DNA of 64,000 nucleotides, from the NCBI RefSeq assembly GCF_004766125.1, contig NZ_SJSA01000001.1, positions 248,001 to 312,000 of the forward strand, read 5' to 3'. The notes under the pieces are model-generated. The model was not told where the DNA came from. It saw nothing but the letters and a program-made list of their open reading frames with translations, and made no database searches. Position 1 is the first letter of the stretch. The number at the start of each line of letters is the position of its first letter. The DNA is from Duncaniella freteri. Its GTDB lineage: Bacteria; Bacteroidota; Bacteroidia; Bacteroidales; Muribaculaceae. Below are positions 1-9,894 of the stretch, in pieces. Made by a program: the position numbers and the translations under genes.

Positions 1-263
1 CGCTTATTGTAGTTATACTTATGTCATGGGGTATCGCCATGTTGGAATATTGCTTTATGGTCCCTGCCAACCGATACGGATTCCACGAAAACGGCGGTGC
101 ATTCTCACTTCTGCAACTCAAGGTGATTCAAGAGGTGATATCACTTATGATATTCACAGTATTCACTTTCCTGTTTTTCCGAGGCGAAGCCCTGCACTGG
201 AACCACTTTCTTGCATTCTGCCTCCTGATCCTTGCTGTCTACTTCGTGTTTATGGACAGTTGA
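1..263 (+). CDS. DMT-family membrane protein, DUF486 (3' part)
   Basis: The reading frame is open from the window edge, so only the C-terminal part of a small integral membrane protein is present. The visible residues match the DUF486 family: a conserved SWGIAMLEYCFMVPANR stretch, then FSLLQLKVIQEVI, then two hydrophobic helices ending in VYFVFMDS. DUF486 proteins are about 110 residues with four helices and resemble half of a drug/metabolite transporter; their substrate is not established. The internal ATG at 21 is probably not the true start, because conserved sequence runs upstream of it in frame. A strong hairpin terminator follows at 286-328. Confidence 0.8.
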   Translation, partial: LIVVILMSWGIAMLEYCFMVPANRYGFHENGGAFSLLQLKVIQEVISLMIFTVFTFLFFRGEALHWNHFLAFCLLILAVYFVFMDS

Positions 264-285
264 CCATAAGATATAAGCAACTCAT

Positions 286-328
286 AAAATCAGCCCCGAT
301 ATAGGCTATCTATATCGGGGCTGATTTT
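286..328. terminator. Bidirectional intrinsic terminator
   Basis: A perfect 19-bp inverted repeat (286-304 paired with 310-328) with a 5-nt loop. The arms begin with AAAA and end with TTTT, so it can terminate transcripts on both strands. It separates the convergent DUF486 gene (+) and pgi (-). Confidence 0.9.
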
Positions 329-355
329 ATGAATTGATTATTCTATTCCTGAATA

Positions 356-1699
356 TTATTTCAGACGAGCCTGGATTGCCTCGGTCTCCTTCTCATAACC
401 CGGTTTTGCAAGAAGAGCAAACATGTTGCGCTTATAATCCTCGACACCCGGCTGGTTGAAAGGATTGACACCGAGTATATAACCGCTTATACCGCAAGCC
501 TTCTCAAAGAAATATATGAGCTGGCCGAGATATTTCTCACGGAGAGCAGGAAGGGTGATCAGGATGTTGGGCACACCTCCGTCAACATGAGCTATACGGG
601 TGCCGAGCTCAGCCATCTTGTTCACCTCATCGATATGCTTTCCGGCAATATAGTTGAGGCCATCGAGATTTGCCTCATCCGAGGGGATCAGTTTGTCATA
701 CTTCTGTTCCTCTACAGATACTACAGTCTCAAATATGGTACGCTCTCCATCCTGAATCCATTGACCCATCGAATGAAGGTCGGTAGAATTGTCGACAGCA
801 GCAGGGAAAATACCCTTGTGATCCTTGCCTTCGCTCTCTCCATAGAGCTGCTTCCACCATTCTCCGAAATAATGGAGCTTAGGATTGTAGTTAACGAGTA
901 TCTCAGTCTTTTTACCGGCATTATACAGAGCATTTCGGGTGCAGGCATACAAGAATGAGGGATTCTGGTCATTAGCTTCAGAGGTTGCTTTTTCCATCTC
1001 GGCAGCACCATCGATAAGCGCACGGATATCATATCCGACAACCGCAATCGGTAGAAGACCTACAGGTGTGAGTACAGAGAAACGTCCGCCAACATTGTCG
1101 GCTATGACAAAAGTCTTATAGCCCTCCTCTGTTGCAAGACTGCGGAGCGCGCCTCGCTGAGCATCGGTGATAGCGACTATGCGCTTGCGTGCCTCCTCTA
1201 TTCCGAGCTGGCTTTCAAGCTGCTCTTTGAGCAGACGGAATGCAATGGCAGGTTCTGTAGTGGTGCCGCTCTTGGATATCACAATAATGCCGAATCGCTT
1301 GTCCTTAAGATAATCCTGAAGCTCATAGAGATAATCCTCTCCTATATTCTGTCCGGCAAATAGAACCTTAGGTTCACCTTGCACACCGGGTCGATAGGCT
1401 GCAAAGCTGTCGCTGAGAGCCTCAATCACAGCCTTTGCACCAAGATAGCTGCCACCGATACCGATTGCCACAACTGTGTCGCAGGTTGCACGGAGCTGAT
1501 CAGCGCACGCTATGATATCGTCAAGGAGTGCTTCAGTTGTCTCAGTGGGCAGATTCACCCAACCGAGGAAATCACTACCGGCACCTGTGCCGTTGAGCAC
1601 CTTATCAAGAGCCTCGGCTCCTTCTCCTTCAAGACGATTGATGTCATCGCGGCTCACTGTAGAGAGAACATCCTTGATGTCGACGTTGATAGTTTTCAT
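356..1699 (-). CDS. pgi: Glucose-6-phosphate isomerase
   Basis: Cytoplasmic enzyme that interconverts glucose 6-phosphate and fructose 6-phosphate in glycolysis and gluconeogenesis. The 447-residue protein has the SIS-type sugar-phosphate sites [10 protein letters not shown] (about 80-89) and SKSGTTTEP (142-150), and a [14 protein letters not shown] region near residue 290 holding the catalytic glutamate typical of the short bacterial/archaeal-like Pgi branch. I chose the ATG at 1699 (MKTINVDIK) over a longer frame opening at 1822, because the extra 41 residues would overlap gpsA by 80 bases and look non-conserved. It is the last gene of lysS-gpsA-pgi; the gap to gpsA is 43 bases. Confidence 0.96.
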   Translation of the reverse strand: MKTINVDIKDVLSTVSRDDINRLEGEGAEALDKVLNGTGAGSDFLGWVNLPTETTEALLDDIIACADQLRATCDTVVAIGIGGSYLGAKAVIEALSDSFAAYRPGVQGEPKVLFAGQNIGEDYLYELQDYLKDKRFGIIVISKSGTTTEPAIAFRLLKEQLESQLGIEEARKRIVAITDAQRGALRSLATEEGYKTFVIADNVGGRFSVLTPVGLLPIAVVGYDIRALIDGAAEMEKATSEANDQNPSFLYACTRNALYNAGKKTEILVNYNPKLHYFGEWWKQLYGESEGKDHKGIFPAAVDNSTDLHSMGQWIQDGERTIFETVVSVEEQKYDKLIPSDEANLDGLNYIAGKHIDEVNKMAELGTRIAHVDGGVPNILITLPALREKYLGQLIYFFEKACGISGYILGVNPFNQPGVEDYKRNMFALLAKPGYEKETEAIQARLK

Positions 1700-1742
1700 G
1701 CTATTTTTATTTGATATAATTATTTGTTTTACATTCGTGGAG

Positions 1743-2735
1743 TTATACAAACCATTTGCCCAAAGCCCGCATGGCTCGCTCCGCATTGGCATGACGATAC
1801 AGGATATCATACACCGCATCAAGAATAGGCATCTCTATGCAGTATTTCTTATTGATTTCCTTGATGCATTTTGTACCGTAATACCCTTCGGCGGTCTGTT
1901 CCATCTCCATTCTGGCTGTCGACACCGAATAACCCTTTCCTATGATGGAGCCAAAGTTATGGTTGCGCGAAAACCTTGAATATGCCGTGACCAGAAGATC
2001 GCCAAGATACACCGAATCACAGATGCAGCGCGGACGAGGGCACACCTCATCGACAAATCGCTCCATCTCCTTCACTGCATTGCTCACAAGCATGGCAAGA
2101 AAATTATCGCCACCCTTCATGCCGTGTACTATACCTGCAGCTATGGAATATACATTCTTGAGAACGGCCGCATATTCTATACCCTCGACATCACTTGATG
2201 TGATGGTGCGGGTAGAAGGCGAACGCAGACACTCTCCGAATTCATCGGCAAGAGCCACATCATGGCATCCTACTGTGAGGAAACTCGGACGATCGAGTGC
2301 CACCTCTTCAGCATGACACGGACCACCGATCACAAGCATCCGTTCCGGGTTCACCCCGAATCGTTCAGCCATATAATCCGTCACTATCTCATTATCTCCA
2401 GGCACTATGCCTTTTACAGCCGAGATCACAGTCTTGTCGGAAATATCGACACTGATCCTGTTGATATGAGTCTTGAAATAAGGCGACGGCATGACAAGGA
2501 GCAGTGAATCGGCCTGAGTGCACACATAATTGATATCGCTCGAAAACTGTATACGATTCACATCAAACTCCACATCGGTGAGATAAGCAGAATTATGTCC
2601 GAGACGCTTGAAATCCTCTATTCGGTCGTCTCGGCGCATATACCAAAGGATGGAGTCGCAATTTCGCAACAGGAGCTTGGCGAGAGCCGTTGCCCAGCTT
2701 CCGCCGCCCATCACTGCTATTTTATTGAAACTCAT
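1743..2735 (-). CDS. gpsA: NAD(P)H-dependent glycerol-3-phosphate dehydrogenase
   Basis: Reduces dihydroxyacetone phosphate to sn-glycerol 3-phosphate, the backbone for phospholipid synthesis. The 330 residues are the usual family length. A Rossmann dinucleotide-binding [13 protein letters not shown] lies near residues 10-22. The catalytic region includes a conserved Lys in the [11 protein letters not shown] segment, and [14 protein letters not shown] precedes the substrate-binding C-terminal helical domain. It sits between lysS and pgi on the same strand, probably in one transcript; a link between glycolytic triose phosphate and lipid synthesis is an inference from this order. Confidence 0.96.
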   Translation of the reverse strand: MSFNKIAVMGGGSWATALAKLLLRNCDSILWYMRRDDRIEDFKRLGHNSAYLTDVEFDVNRIQFSSDINYVCTQADSLLLVMPSPYFKTHINRISVDISDKTVISAVKGIVPGDNEIVTDYMAERFGVNPERMLVIGGPCHAEEVALDRPSFLTVGCHDVALADEFGECLRSPSTRTITSSDVEGIEYAAVLKNVYSIAAGIVHGMKGGDNFLAMLVSNAVKEMERFVDEVCPRPRCICDSVYLGDLLVTAYSRFSRNHNFGSIIGKGYSVSTARMEMEQTAEGYYGTKCIKEINKKYCIEMPILDAVYDILYRHANAERAMRALGKWFV

Positions 2736-2860
2736 TATTAATATCTTTAAATATACTATATCAGTAAGGAGCAGGACTACTGAAAAGTTTACACCATATT
2801 ACAAAAAACTCTTTTTACAGTGTTAAAATATCCGTAAGAGTCCATGCCCTTCCCGACAAG

Positions 2861-4408
2861 CTACTCTGCCTCTGTAGGCTCAACCGATGACTGCTGAGGC
2901 TTCTTTTCGGGACGCATCTGCGGGAAGAAAAGCACCTCCTGGATAGTGGTCTGACCTGTCATCAGCATCACAAGGCGGTCCATACCGATACCCATACCGG
3001 ATGTGGGAGGCATACCATACTCAAGCGCACGGATAAAATCCTTGTCGATTATCATGGCCTCATCGTCACCCTTCTCGGCAAGACGCATCTGCTCGACAAA
3101 GCGCTCATACTGATCGATAGGATCGTTAAGCTCGGAGTAAGCGTTGGCAAGCTCTTTACCGTTCACCATCAGCTCAAAACGCTCGGTCAGTTCAGGATTA
3201 TTACGATGACGCTTTGTGAGTGGCGACATTTCTATGGGATAATCGATTATAAATGTAGGCTGGATATAATTTCCCTCACACTTCTCTCCGAATATCTCAT
3301 CGATAAGCTTTCCTTTACCCATTGACTCATCCACCTCAATGCCGAGTTCCTTGGCTGTGCGACGCAACGCATCCTCATCCATCCCGGTTATATCCACTCC
3401 GGTGAAGTCCTTGATAGCCTGAGCCATTGTCACTCTGGGGAAAGGAGCCTTGAAACTGATGACATTATCACCAACCTTTACGTCAGTTGACCCATTGACA
3501 TCAAGGCAAATCTTCTCAAGCATCTTCTCGGTGAAGTCCATCATCCAGTTGTAATCCTTGTATGCGACATATATCTCCATACATGTGAATTCTGGATTAT
3601 GGGTACGGTCCATACCTTCATTACGGAAGTTTTTGGAGAACTCATACACACCCTCGAAACCACCTACTATAAGACGTTTCAGGTAAAGCTCATCTGCGAT
3701 ACGAAGATACAGCGGGATATCAAGAGCATTATGGTGAGTAATGAAGGGACGAGCAGCAGCTCCTCCGGGAATCGATTGTAGGATAGGTGTCTCCACTTCC
3801 ATATAGCCGGCATTGTTGAAATACTCACGCATGGAATTGTACACCTTGGTACGCTTGATGAATATCTCCTTTACACCATCGTTCACTACAAGATCCACGT
3901 AACGGCGACGATAACGGAGCTCAGGATCGTCAAATGAATCATAGACTACCCCATCCTTCACCTTTACTACCGGAAGAGGACGAAGCGACTTGCCAAGCAC
4001 TGTCAGCTCAAGAGCATGAACGGAAATCTCACCGGTCTTTGTACGGAACACATAACCCTTGACACCGACGAAGTCACCTATGTCAAGAAGTTTCTTGAAC
4101 ACAACATTGTAAAGATCCTTGTCCTCGCCAGGGCATATCTCATCACGGCTGATATATACCTGGATACGTCCTGTAGAGTCCTGAAGCTCCATAAATGAAG
4201 CCTTGCCCATAATGCGACGACCCATTACACGACCTGCCACCGCCACTTCTCTCTGGGGTGCATCATCCTGAAAATTCTTCTTGATTTCATCCGAGTATCC
4301 TGACACCGGATATTCGGCTGCGGGATAAGGCTCTATACCGCGTCGACGCATCTCATCGAGACTTGCGCGACGGATGGTTTCCTGTTCACTGAGCTGTGGT
4401 GCGTTCAT
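2861..4408 (-). CDS. lysS: Lysyl-tRNA synthetase, class II
   Basis: Charges tRNA-Lys with lysine in the cytoplasm. The 515 residues contain an N-terminal OB-fold anticodon-binding domain (about 55-165), then the class II catalytic core. Motif 2 is [14 protein letters not shown] and motif 3 is [14 protein letters not shown] near the C-terminus. The C-terminal tail ([14 protein letters not shown]) is short and low-complexity. It is the first gene of the lysS-gpsA-pgi run; the ATG at 4408 is preceded by a -33/-7 promoter at 4467-4498. Confidence 0.97.
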   Translation of the reverse strand: MNAPQLSEQETIRRASLDEMRRRGIEPYPAAEYPVSGYSDEIKKNFQDDAPQREVAVAGRVMGRRIMGKASFMELQDSTGRIQVYISRDEICPGEDKDLYNVVFKKLLDIGDFVGVKGYVFRTKTGEISVHALELTVLGKSLRPLPVVKVKDGVVYDSFDDPELRYRRRYVDLVVNDGVKEIFIKRTKVYNSMREYFNNAGYMEVETPILQSIPGGAAARPFITHHNALDIPLYLRIADELYLKRLIVGGFEGVYEFSKNFRNEGMDRTHNPEFTCMEIYVAYKDYNWMMDFTEKMLEKICLDVNGSTDVKVGDNVISFKAPFPRVTMAQAIKDFTGVDITGMDEDALRRTAKELGIEVDESMGKGKLIDEIFGEKCEGNYIQPTFIIDYPIEMSPLTKRHRNNPELTERFELMVNGKELANAYSELNDPIDQYERFVEQMRLAEKGDDEAMIIDKDFIRALEYGMPPTSGMGIGMDRLVMLMTGQTTIQEVLFFPQMRPEKKPQQSSVEPTEAE

Positions 4409-4466
4409 ATATACCTAATTGTATCTGTAGTATTTATGATTGATGATTTTATGCAAATAATATCTG

Positions 4467-4498
4467 CAAATTTACGTAATTTTTCAGCCCTATACAAC
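4467..4498 (-). promoter_or_regulatory. Putative lysS promoter
   Basis: On the minus strand the -7 box TAAATTTG (4467-4474) lies 20 bases downstream of GTTG (4495-4498), close to the Bacteroidota consensus TTTG-N19/20-TAnnTTTG. The predicted start gives a leader of about 50 bases before lysS. The upstream box touches the DUF805 terminator. Confidence 0.5.
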
Positions 4499-4529
4499 AA
4501 AAAGTCCCCAAATATGGGGACCTTTTGTT
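4496..4529 (-). terminator. Intrinsic terminator after the DUF805 gene
   Basis: A 14-bp stem (4496-4509 with 4516-4529, one G-T wobble) around a 6-nt loop. Read on the minus strand it ends in a run of T, and it lies 25 bases past the stop of the DUF805 gene and ahead of lysS. Confidence 0.85.
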
Positions 4530-4554
4530 AAAAACTACAAAATCACTTCAGCAC

Positions 4555-4875
4555 TTATGCATACTTCTCTTCCTTTGTAGGAGTAGCGGCAAGGACTATG
4601 AACCATATGCCGCCAATAAGCGGAATAAGACAGATAAGCATCCACCATCCGCTCTTACCTATATCGTGCATACGGCGGATACCTACAGCGATAGCAGGCA
4701 CAAGGTTGATCAACGAGAACAATGATCCGAGCCACTGGTTGATGGCACCAAGAATCATTCCTGCAACAAACATGTAAAGCACAGGATACCAATACTCGGC
4801 ACGTGTGGAACGTCCGTCAAAATCGTTCCATCTCTTGTAGAACATAGAGAGTGCTTCTCCAAAAGTGATGTTCAT
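4555..4875 (-). CDS. DUF805 inner-membrane protein
   Basis: A 106-residue membrane protein with the DUF805 signatures: an N-terminal FDGRSTRAEYWYPVL, then a hydrophobic helix, then RRMHDIGKSGWWMLICLIPLIGG. About three membrane helices are visible. The family is widespread and its function is unknown. It ends at its own terminator (4496-4529) and is probably monocistronic; the glycosyltransferase stop lies 36 bases upstream on the same strand. Confidence 0.9.
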   Translation of the reverse strand: MNITFGEALSMFYKRWNDFDGRSTRAEYWYPVLYMFVAGMILGAINQWLGSLFSLINLVPAIAVGIRRMHDIGKSGWWMLICLIPLIGGIWFIVLAATPTKEEKYA

Positions 4876-4911
4876 AATGTTTTGATGATTAGTTAATGGT
4901 TTAATAATTGG

Positions 4912-5934
4912 TTATGAATACTGTTCGATGACTTTTATTATAGCCTCCTTTTCAGGAGTGGAGAATTCACATGGGTAGCTCGTCATGCCTCTTACCGCCT
5001 TCAGGCCCTTTTGATTGTATCGCCAGTCCAATATATCGGACGCCCATCTCAACCACCTGTGCCTCATCATAAAGACAACGATCTTTCTTTTAAACGAGAC
5101 ATCGGCACTGTCCTTGGGTGATGCACACACTTTCCGCATAAACCGATTCGACTCATCATACTCCATACCGGTCTTGTCGGAAAGCATGAGCGAGAGCGCA
5201 TCTATGAAACCGTCATATTCCCATCGATATTCGTCAGAGCTTCTGATCTCGGATATCGGAACCACTGTTTCTGTAGCCGACCCCTTTATACGTTCGCGAG
5301 CACTATAGAAACATGGGACTGTAGCATACTTGCCATGTATTAGCATGGCATGATTGAAAAATTCTTCGGCAAGAAACAGGTTCCGGAACCTAAGCTCACC
5401 ATCCTTCCCGAAGCAATACCCATAGATACTGCGGAACTGTTCGGTACGAGCCACACCATAAAGCAGAGAGGCATATTTACATTTATCCTGCAACAGCCTG
5501 CCGGCAGGATTATCCGCCACAATACGGCTATCGAAATACCTTATGTAACGCGGATAGAACTCCACTCCTCTTTCCTTGGGTGTGAAAGTGAGATAATGCC
5601 CTTGAGCGATACTGTAATCAGGGTTGTCATCAAGAAACTCCACCATGCGGGCTATGGCTGACGGCACAATGAAATCATCATCCGCACAATATAGCACGTA
5701 ATCAGTCGAGATTAATGGCAATATCTCCTTTATTTTCAACAGGAAATGCAATCCCGGGCGATGAATATATGTGACATCAGGAGACGACACATCACCATTA
5801 TAACATTGCTTGGATGAATCCGGGACCAATATCCTCAACCCGCAGCCGCTGTAGTAGCCCAGCAACCGCCGCAATCGTTCAGGCCGATTGTGGGCGGGGA
5901 TAATAACAGTCACATTCTTAAGCACGGAATTCAT
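4912..5934 (-). CDS. Glycosyltransferase, family 2-like (TIGR00180 type)
   Basis: A 340-residue putative sugar transferase. The N-terminus VTVIIPAHNRPERLRRLLGYY is the nucleotide-sugar binding strand of a GT-A fold, and YCADDDFIVPSA near residue 82 is the metal-binding acidic cluster. The centre and C-terminus resemble the TIGR00180-type glycosyltransferase domain often found in surface-glycan loci, but no glycan locus is present here. It lies 20 bases after the S1/P1 nuclease gene on the same strand and probably shares its promoter. The sugar donor and acceptor cannot be told. Confidence 0.8.
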   Translation of the reverse strand: MNSVLKNVTVIIPAHNRPERLRRLLGYYSGCGLRILVPDSSKQCYNGDVSSPDVTYIHRPGLHFLLKIKEILPLISTDYVLYCADDDFIVPSAIARMVEFLDDNPDYSIAQGHYLTFTPKERGVEFYPRYIRYFDSRIVADNPAGRLLQDKCKYASLLYGVARTEQFRSIYGYCFGKDGELRFRNLFLAEEFFNHAMLIHGKYATVPCFYSARERIKGSATETVVPISEIRSSDEYRWEYDGFIDALSLMLSDKTGMEYDESNRFMRKVCASPKDSADVSFKRKIVVFMMRHRWLRWASDILDWRYNQKGLKAVRGMTSYPCEFSTPEKEAIIKVIEQYS

Positions 5935-5954
5935 CGCAATCGCAAGATATAGTT

Positions 5955-6776
5955 TCAGAAAGCCGAAGGCTCCTTGGCGTGACGGTAGCCCGGATCATAG
6001 ATGGAGTTCAGAACATGAGCAAGACGCAGACCGCCAATAAGCAGCTGGGCCTCAATCACAGGAGCCCAATAGGCCACCTCGTTGTAGCTTACATTGCAAC
6101 CTGACGGCATAGCTCCGTACACCTGAGAGCTTATCGCTACCGTCTTCTGTGCCCAATCATCGATATTTCCACCTACGGTGACCACCTCTATCTCTTCCGG
6201 CTGACGGTCAATCTGCTGCTGCCATTCAGTATAGCCCCATTTGTGAGCTGACTCCACAAGATTGGAGTCCCATATACTATGCAGATTTGCATCACGACCG
6301 AAATAGCGCAGCTTCACACTGTTGCCCCCGCGATCGGTGGCATGCCCCATATGCATAGGCTGATGCAGATCTCCCATAAGATGAATCACAATCTTAAGCG
6401 CGAGCTCCTGCTCATCCTTGCTCTTGGTCGAATCGGCAAGGACTGCGATATTCTGACGCAGAGCCATCACTATATCTCCACCCGCTTGTTCAGGCTGGGT
6501 CCAATAGGTCTTGTCGGCATCAACATTCTTATAATGCCAGGTCTTTGTATAGGCATATTCCGGAGTATGGCTCGCATTGTCAAGCCAGTTGGCCCAATAC
6601 ACCGGGCTCATACCGTCAAGAAGTACTGCCACAGCCTCCGCAGTAGCAGGAGTGAAATGCTGCTCCGCTATATAAGCGGTGACATCATGACCTTTCTGTC
6701 CCCATGCTAAAGCAGACAGCGCAGCAGACAGAGATACTGAACATATAAATAGTTTCTTTAAGACATATGCTTTCAT
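5955..6776 (-). CDS. Secreted S1/P1-type zinc nuclease
   Basis: A 273-residue exported nuclease expected to cleave single-stranded DNA or RNA in the periplasm or outside. The signal peptide appears to end at ALA before Trp25, so the mature protein would begin with Trp, whose amino group is a zinc ligand in this family. The next ligand is His30 in WGQKGHD. The other ligands lie in NWLDNASH, HLMGDLHQPMHMGH and the final HSIWDSNLVE. The tri-zinc site therefore looks complete. It is the first gene of a two-gene unit with the glycosyltransferase. Confidence 0.92.
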   Translation of the reverse strand: MKAYVLKKLFICSVSLSAALSALAWGQKGHDVTAYIAEQHFTPATAEAVAVLLDGMSPVYWANWLDNASHTPEYAYTKTWHYKNVDADKTYWTQPEQAGGDIVMALRQNIAVLADSTKSKDEQELALKIVIHLMGDLHQPMHMGHATDRGGNSVKLRYFGRDANLHSIWDSNLVESAHKWGYTEWQQQIDRQPEEIEVVTVGGNIDDWAQKTVAISSQVYGAMPSGCNVSYNEVAYWAPVIEAQLLIGGLRLAHVLNSIYDPGYRHAKEPSAF

Positions 6777-6803
6777 AAAGTGTTAATTAAAGGTATCAGA
6801 CAT

Positions 6804-6835
6804 CAAAATTACGCTTTTTATCCATAAATCCCAAA
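6804..6835 (-). promoter_or_regulatory. Promoter of the nuclease-glycosyltransferase unit
   Basis: On the minus strand TTTG (6832-6835) is followed after 20 bases by TAATTTTG (6804-6811), a full match to the Bacteroidota -33/-7 consensus. The predicted leader to the ATG at 6776 is about 20 bases. Confidence 0.65.
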
Positions 6836-6893
6836 TTATTTCCAATCAAAACACATTCTCTTCTGCTCAAAGACAGATTACAGCATAAAAACA

Positions 6894-6927
6894 AATCGCT
6901 TGAGATTGAAATCAACCTCAAGCGATT
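6894..6927 (-). terminator. Terminator behind tRNA-Pro
   Basis: A 16-bp stem with one G-T wobble and a 2-nt loop (6894-6927), 12 bases beyond the 3' end of the tRNA gene on the minus strand. No long T-run follows, so it may act as a processing or termination hairpin. Confidence 0.7.
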
Positions 6928-6939
6928 CTTCCTAATCAG

Positions 6940-7013
6940 TCGGGGTGACTAGACTCGAACTAGCGACCTCACGCCCCCCAGACGCGTACTCTAACCAACT
7001 GAGCTACACCCCG
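6940..7013 (-). tRNA. tRNA-Pro (anticodon GGG)
   Basis: On the minus strand the 74 bases fold as a complete cloverleaf. The acceptor stem is CGGGGTG with CACCCCG and discriminator A. The D arm is GCTC/GAGT, the anticodon stem CGCGT/GCGTG with loop CTGGGGG (GGG after the invariant T33), and the T arm GCTAG/CTAGT with loop TTCGAGT. The 3' CCA is not encoded. A promoter at 7041-7072 and a hairpin at 6894-6927 make it a monocistronic unit. Confidence 0.95.
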
Positions 7014-7040
7014 ATTAGGCTTCTTTTTTGTTTTGCGTTG

Positions 7041-7072
7041 CAAAGGTAGAAACTTTTTTAATACCAGCCAAA
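7041..7072 (-). promoter_or_regulatory. Promoter of tRNA-Pro
   Basis: On the minus strand TTTG (7069-7072) is followed after 20 bases by TACCTTTG (7041-7048), a full match to the phylum consensus. The -7 box ends 27 bases before the mature tRNA. Confidence 0.7.
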
Positions 7073-7097
7073 CACGCAACCATATTTTAACATAAAT

Positions 7098-8213
7098 TTA
7101 ACATATTTCATCCTTTTCTGAAACGTCCGACTCAAGATGCCTAATCACATACTCATCATAATAAGCAAGCAGGAGTGTAGTAAGAGGTATCGCAATAATC
7201 AGCCCTATCAATCCTAAAAGTGTGCCCCATATGGACAACGACAGAAATATTATAGCAGGATTCATGCTCATAGCCTTACCTATAATTCGAGGCGTGAGTA
7301 TAAGGTCCTGTATCGCCTGCACTATAATATATATAGCCATACATTCCCAAAACAGAGTCCAGAAACTCACATCTCCGCTCACTGAACACACCAGGCATAT
7401 AACTGTTGTGGGAAGAAGCGACACAAGCTGAAGATACGGCACCATATTCAAAAGACCTATGAACATCCCGAGAACTATTGCCATCGGAAGCCCTATAATA
7501 AGGAATCCTATCGAGAAAAGCACACCCACAATCAATGCCACCAATGCCTGACCGCGGAAATACCGGTTCATCGACATCTTCACATCGCGAGCAATACGAA
7601 ACACAATCTTGCGGTACTTCGGCATAACCAGGTGACGGAACCCTTTGGATATGCGCTCATAATCAATCATGATGAAAACAACATAAAGCAAAACTATAGC
7701 CCAGCTGAATATGCTCATCACAAAAGATATCGAACCTGAGATGACCGACCATGATGCCGAAAGACCGTCCTCAATCATCCTTGTCCACTCCTCGCGTGAC
7801 AGTTTGGATGCTATCAGCTCAAAATCAAGATACCTGCGAAGAAACGCATGCAACGACTCCGGAACAAACGGTATATGGAGTTCCGTAGACGCATAAGCCT
7901 TGAGCATGGATGCCATCTGAGCCGACTCATGAATGATCATCGGGAAGATGAAATAGCATAGCATCGTGAAAAAGAATGTCATCTCAAAAAGTGTCACCAA
8001 AGTGGCAATAACCCGCCCTCGCAACCTTAGCAACTCACGGTTGAACTGAACGAACGGCTCTAAGAGATAAGCAATGAGACACCCCACAAAAAAAGGTAAC
8101 AGAACACCCTTAAGCACGTTCACCAACCATACAGCACAGATAAATATAACACAATTTATCACAAGTCTGACCGTGCGGTCAAGGTTATAAGGCTCCTGAT
8201 AAGACATACTCAT
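7098..8213 (-). CDS. AI-2E family transporter (PerM/YdiK type)
   Basis: A 371-residue multi-spanning membrane protein. Hydrophobic helices occur near residues 15-45, 65-90, 155-190 and in a dense C-terminal block from about 215 to 360. It has the family's pattern of an N-terminal pair of helices, a soluble linker and the conserved PxxxGxxxGLLNMVPYLQ region. Members include the autoinducer-2 exporter TqsA and sodium/proton antiporters; the substrate here is unknown. It is transcribed divergently from the MFS gene at 8314, and its stop lies 25 bases before the tRNA promoter region on the same strand. Confidence 0.88.
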   Translation of the reverse strand: MSMSYQEPYNLDRTVRLVINCVIFICAVWLVNVLKGVLLPFFVGCLIAYLLEPFVQFNRELLRLRGRVIATLVTLFEMTFFFTMLCYFIFPMIIHESAQMASMLKAYASTELHIPFVPESLHAFLRRYLDFELIASKLSREEWTRMIEDGLSASWSVISGSISFVMSIFSWAIVLLYVVFIMIDYERISKGFRHLVMPKYRKIVFRIARDVKMSMNRYFRGQALVALIVGVLFSIGFLIIGLPMAIVLGMFIGLLNMVPYLQLVSLLPTTVICLVCSVSGDVSFWTLFWECMAIYIIVQAIQDLILTPRIIGKAMSMNPAIIFLSLSIWGTLLGLIGLIIAIPLTTLLLAYYDEYVIRHLESDVSEKDEIC

Positions 8214-8246
8214 TACATTTTTAATTGCACGAAATTAAGCATTAAA

Positions 8247-8277
8247 TTCGAAATTTTCATAATTTTGATTAATTTTG
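8247..8277 (+). promoter_or_regulatory. Putative promoter of the MFS gene at 8314
   Basis: TTCG (8247-8250), 19 bases, then TAATTTTG (8270-8277): one mismatch from the Bacteroidota -33/-7 consensus, with the predicted start about 30 bases before the ATG. Confidence 0.5.
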
Positions 8278-8313
8278 TGACACTAACTAAGTAATCAAAT
8301 TATATTCAAACCA

Positions 8314-9747
8314 ATGGAAACAAAGACCCAGGCCGTACAGCGGCTTATTTCCGACAAATGGTGGGCAAGGTGGACAGCCTTGATTCTCATTGCGTCGATG
8401 ATGTTTTTCGGCTACATGTTTGTCGACGTTATGTCCCCACTCCAGTCACTGGTAAACACCAAGCTTGGATGGTCACCAGAAGCATTCGGATACTACGCCG
8501 GAGCCGAGTACATGCTCAACGTGTTCGGCTTCCTTATCCTTGCAGGCATAATCCTCGACAAAATGGGGGTACGCTTCACCGGAACATTATCTGCTTCAGT
8601 GATGTTTATAGGAGCCTGCATCAAGCTATATGCCATCAGCTCGCTATTCGCAGGATCAGCATTTGACCAATGGCTAAGCTCATGGTGGGTTGAGATGCCG
8701 GGGAGTGCCAAACTTGCTGCATTCGGGTTCACAATCTTCGGATGCGGATGCGAAATGGCTGGTATCACAGTATCCAAGGCCATAGCCAAATGGTTTGAAG
8801 GCAAAGAAATGGCCCTCGCGATGGGTGTGGAGATGGCAATCGCCCGTCTCGGCGTATTCGCAGTGCTCTCCCTCTCCCCTCGCCTCGCCGACTGGATGGG
8901 CAAGAATGATCCTTCGGTCGTGCCTCCTGTTGCGTTCTGCACTGTGCTTCTCCTCATAGGCCTCATCTGCTACGTAGTGTTCACTTTCATGGACACAAAC
9001 CTCGACAAGCAACTCGGAGCTTCAGCCAACGGTGAAGGAGAGGAGGAATTCAAGTTAAGCGATGTAGGAGGACTTTTCAAGAGCCGTCTGTTCTGGATCA
9101 TCGCACTTCTCTGCGTTCTATACTATTCTGCAATATTCCCGTTCCAGCGTTTCGGCACCAACATGCTTCAGTGCAACCTACACATCTCGGAGACTCAGGC
9201 TGCCGACCTCCTAAGATGGTTCCCCATCGGCGCACTATGCCTCACTCCGCCATTAGGATATTTCCTTGACCGTGTGGGACGCGGTGCCACTATGCTCATG
9301 ATAGGTTCACTCCTGCTAATCTGCTGCCATCTCATATTCGCACTCGCACTGCCGGCGTTCCCAAGCCAGGGTCTCGCCCTTGCCACAATCATAGTGCTCG
9401 GCATATCATTCTCTCTCGTTCCGGCTGCCCTATGGCCTTCAGTACCTAAAGTAATGGACTCACGATACCTCGGCAGTGCGTATTCACTTATATTCTGGGT
9501 TCAGAATATCGGTCTTTTCGGCATTCCTATCATATTCGGAGCCATGCTTGAGGCTTCCAACCAAGGAGTGACCGATCCCACCCAATACGATTACACCAAT
9601 CCTATGCTGCTCTTCGCCGGGCTTGGCATTGTCGCTCTATTCTTCGCCATATGGCTCAAAGTGCTCGACACACGCAACGGTTACGGACTTGACAAACCTA
9701 ATATCAAATCCGACAATGATGCCGTTCGGCTCGACGGCGAAGCATAA
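8314..9747 (+). CDS. Major facilitator superfamily transporter
   Basis: A 477-residue protein with about twelve hydrophobic segments in two blocks of six, separated by a charged cytoplasmic loop near residues 230-250 (NLDKQLGASANGEGEEEFKLSD). The loop between helices 2 and 3, ILDKMGVRFTG, and its C-half counterpart, FLDRVGRGATM, correspond to the MFS signature. The overall pattern recalls MFSD1-like carriers, but no substrate can be read. It is probably monocistronic, flanked by its own promoter and a terminator at 9781-9817. Confidence 0.88.
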   Translation: METKTQAVQRLISDKWWARWTALILIASMMFFGYMFVDVMSPLQSLVNTKLGWSPEAFGYYAGAEYMLNVFGFLILAGIILDKMGVRFTGTLSASVMFIGACIKLYAISSLFAGSAFDQWLSSWWVEMPGSAKLAAFGFTIFGCGCEMAGITVSKAIAKWFEGKEMALAMGVEMAIARLGVFAVLSLSPRLADWMGKNDPSVVPPVAFCTVLLLIGLICYVVFTFMDTNLDKQLGASANGEGEEEFKLSDVGGLFKSRLFWIIALLCVLYYSAIFPFQRFGTNMLQCNLHISETQAADLLRWFPIGALCLTPPLGYFLDRVGRGATMLMIGSLLLICCHLIFALALPAFPSQGLALATIIVLGISFSLVPAALWPSVPKVMDSRYLGSAYSLIFWVQNIGLFGIPIIFGAMLEASNQGVTDPTQYDYTNPMLLFAGLGIVALFFAIWLKVLDTRNGYGLDKPNIKSDNDAVRLDGEA

Positions 9748-9780
9748 ACACGACAGACAATAAAACAATCTAAAACAAAA

Positions 9781-9817
9781 CGGAGACCATAGATTCTGGA
9801 TAGATCTACGGTCTCCG
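9781..9817. terminator. Bidirectional terminator between MFS and beta-barrel genes
   Basis: An 8-bp GC-rich stem (9781-9788 with 9810-9817) extended by five more pairs after one mismatch. It has T-rich tracts on both sides (TTATTTTAT downstream on plus, TTTTGTTTTAG on minus). It serves the convergent genes ending at 9747 and 9895. Confidence 0.85.
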
Positions 9818-9894
9818 CTTATTTTATCGCTCATCTGACTCCAATTATCCTGCAAGCTCCATGCCCCGGACAATAAAGCCATCGACGGTTTAGA

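Noticed and set aside
1700..1822. Longer N-terminus of pgi starting at 1822
   Set aside because: It would overlap gpsA by 80 bases, and the added residues do not fit the family N-terminus.
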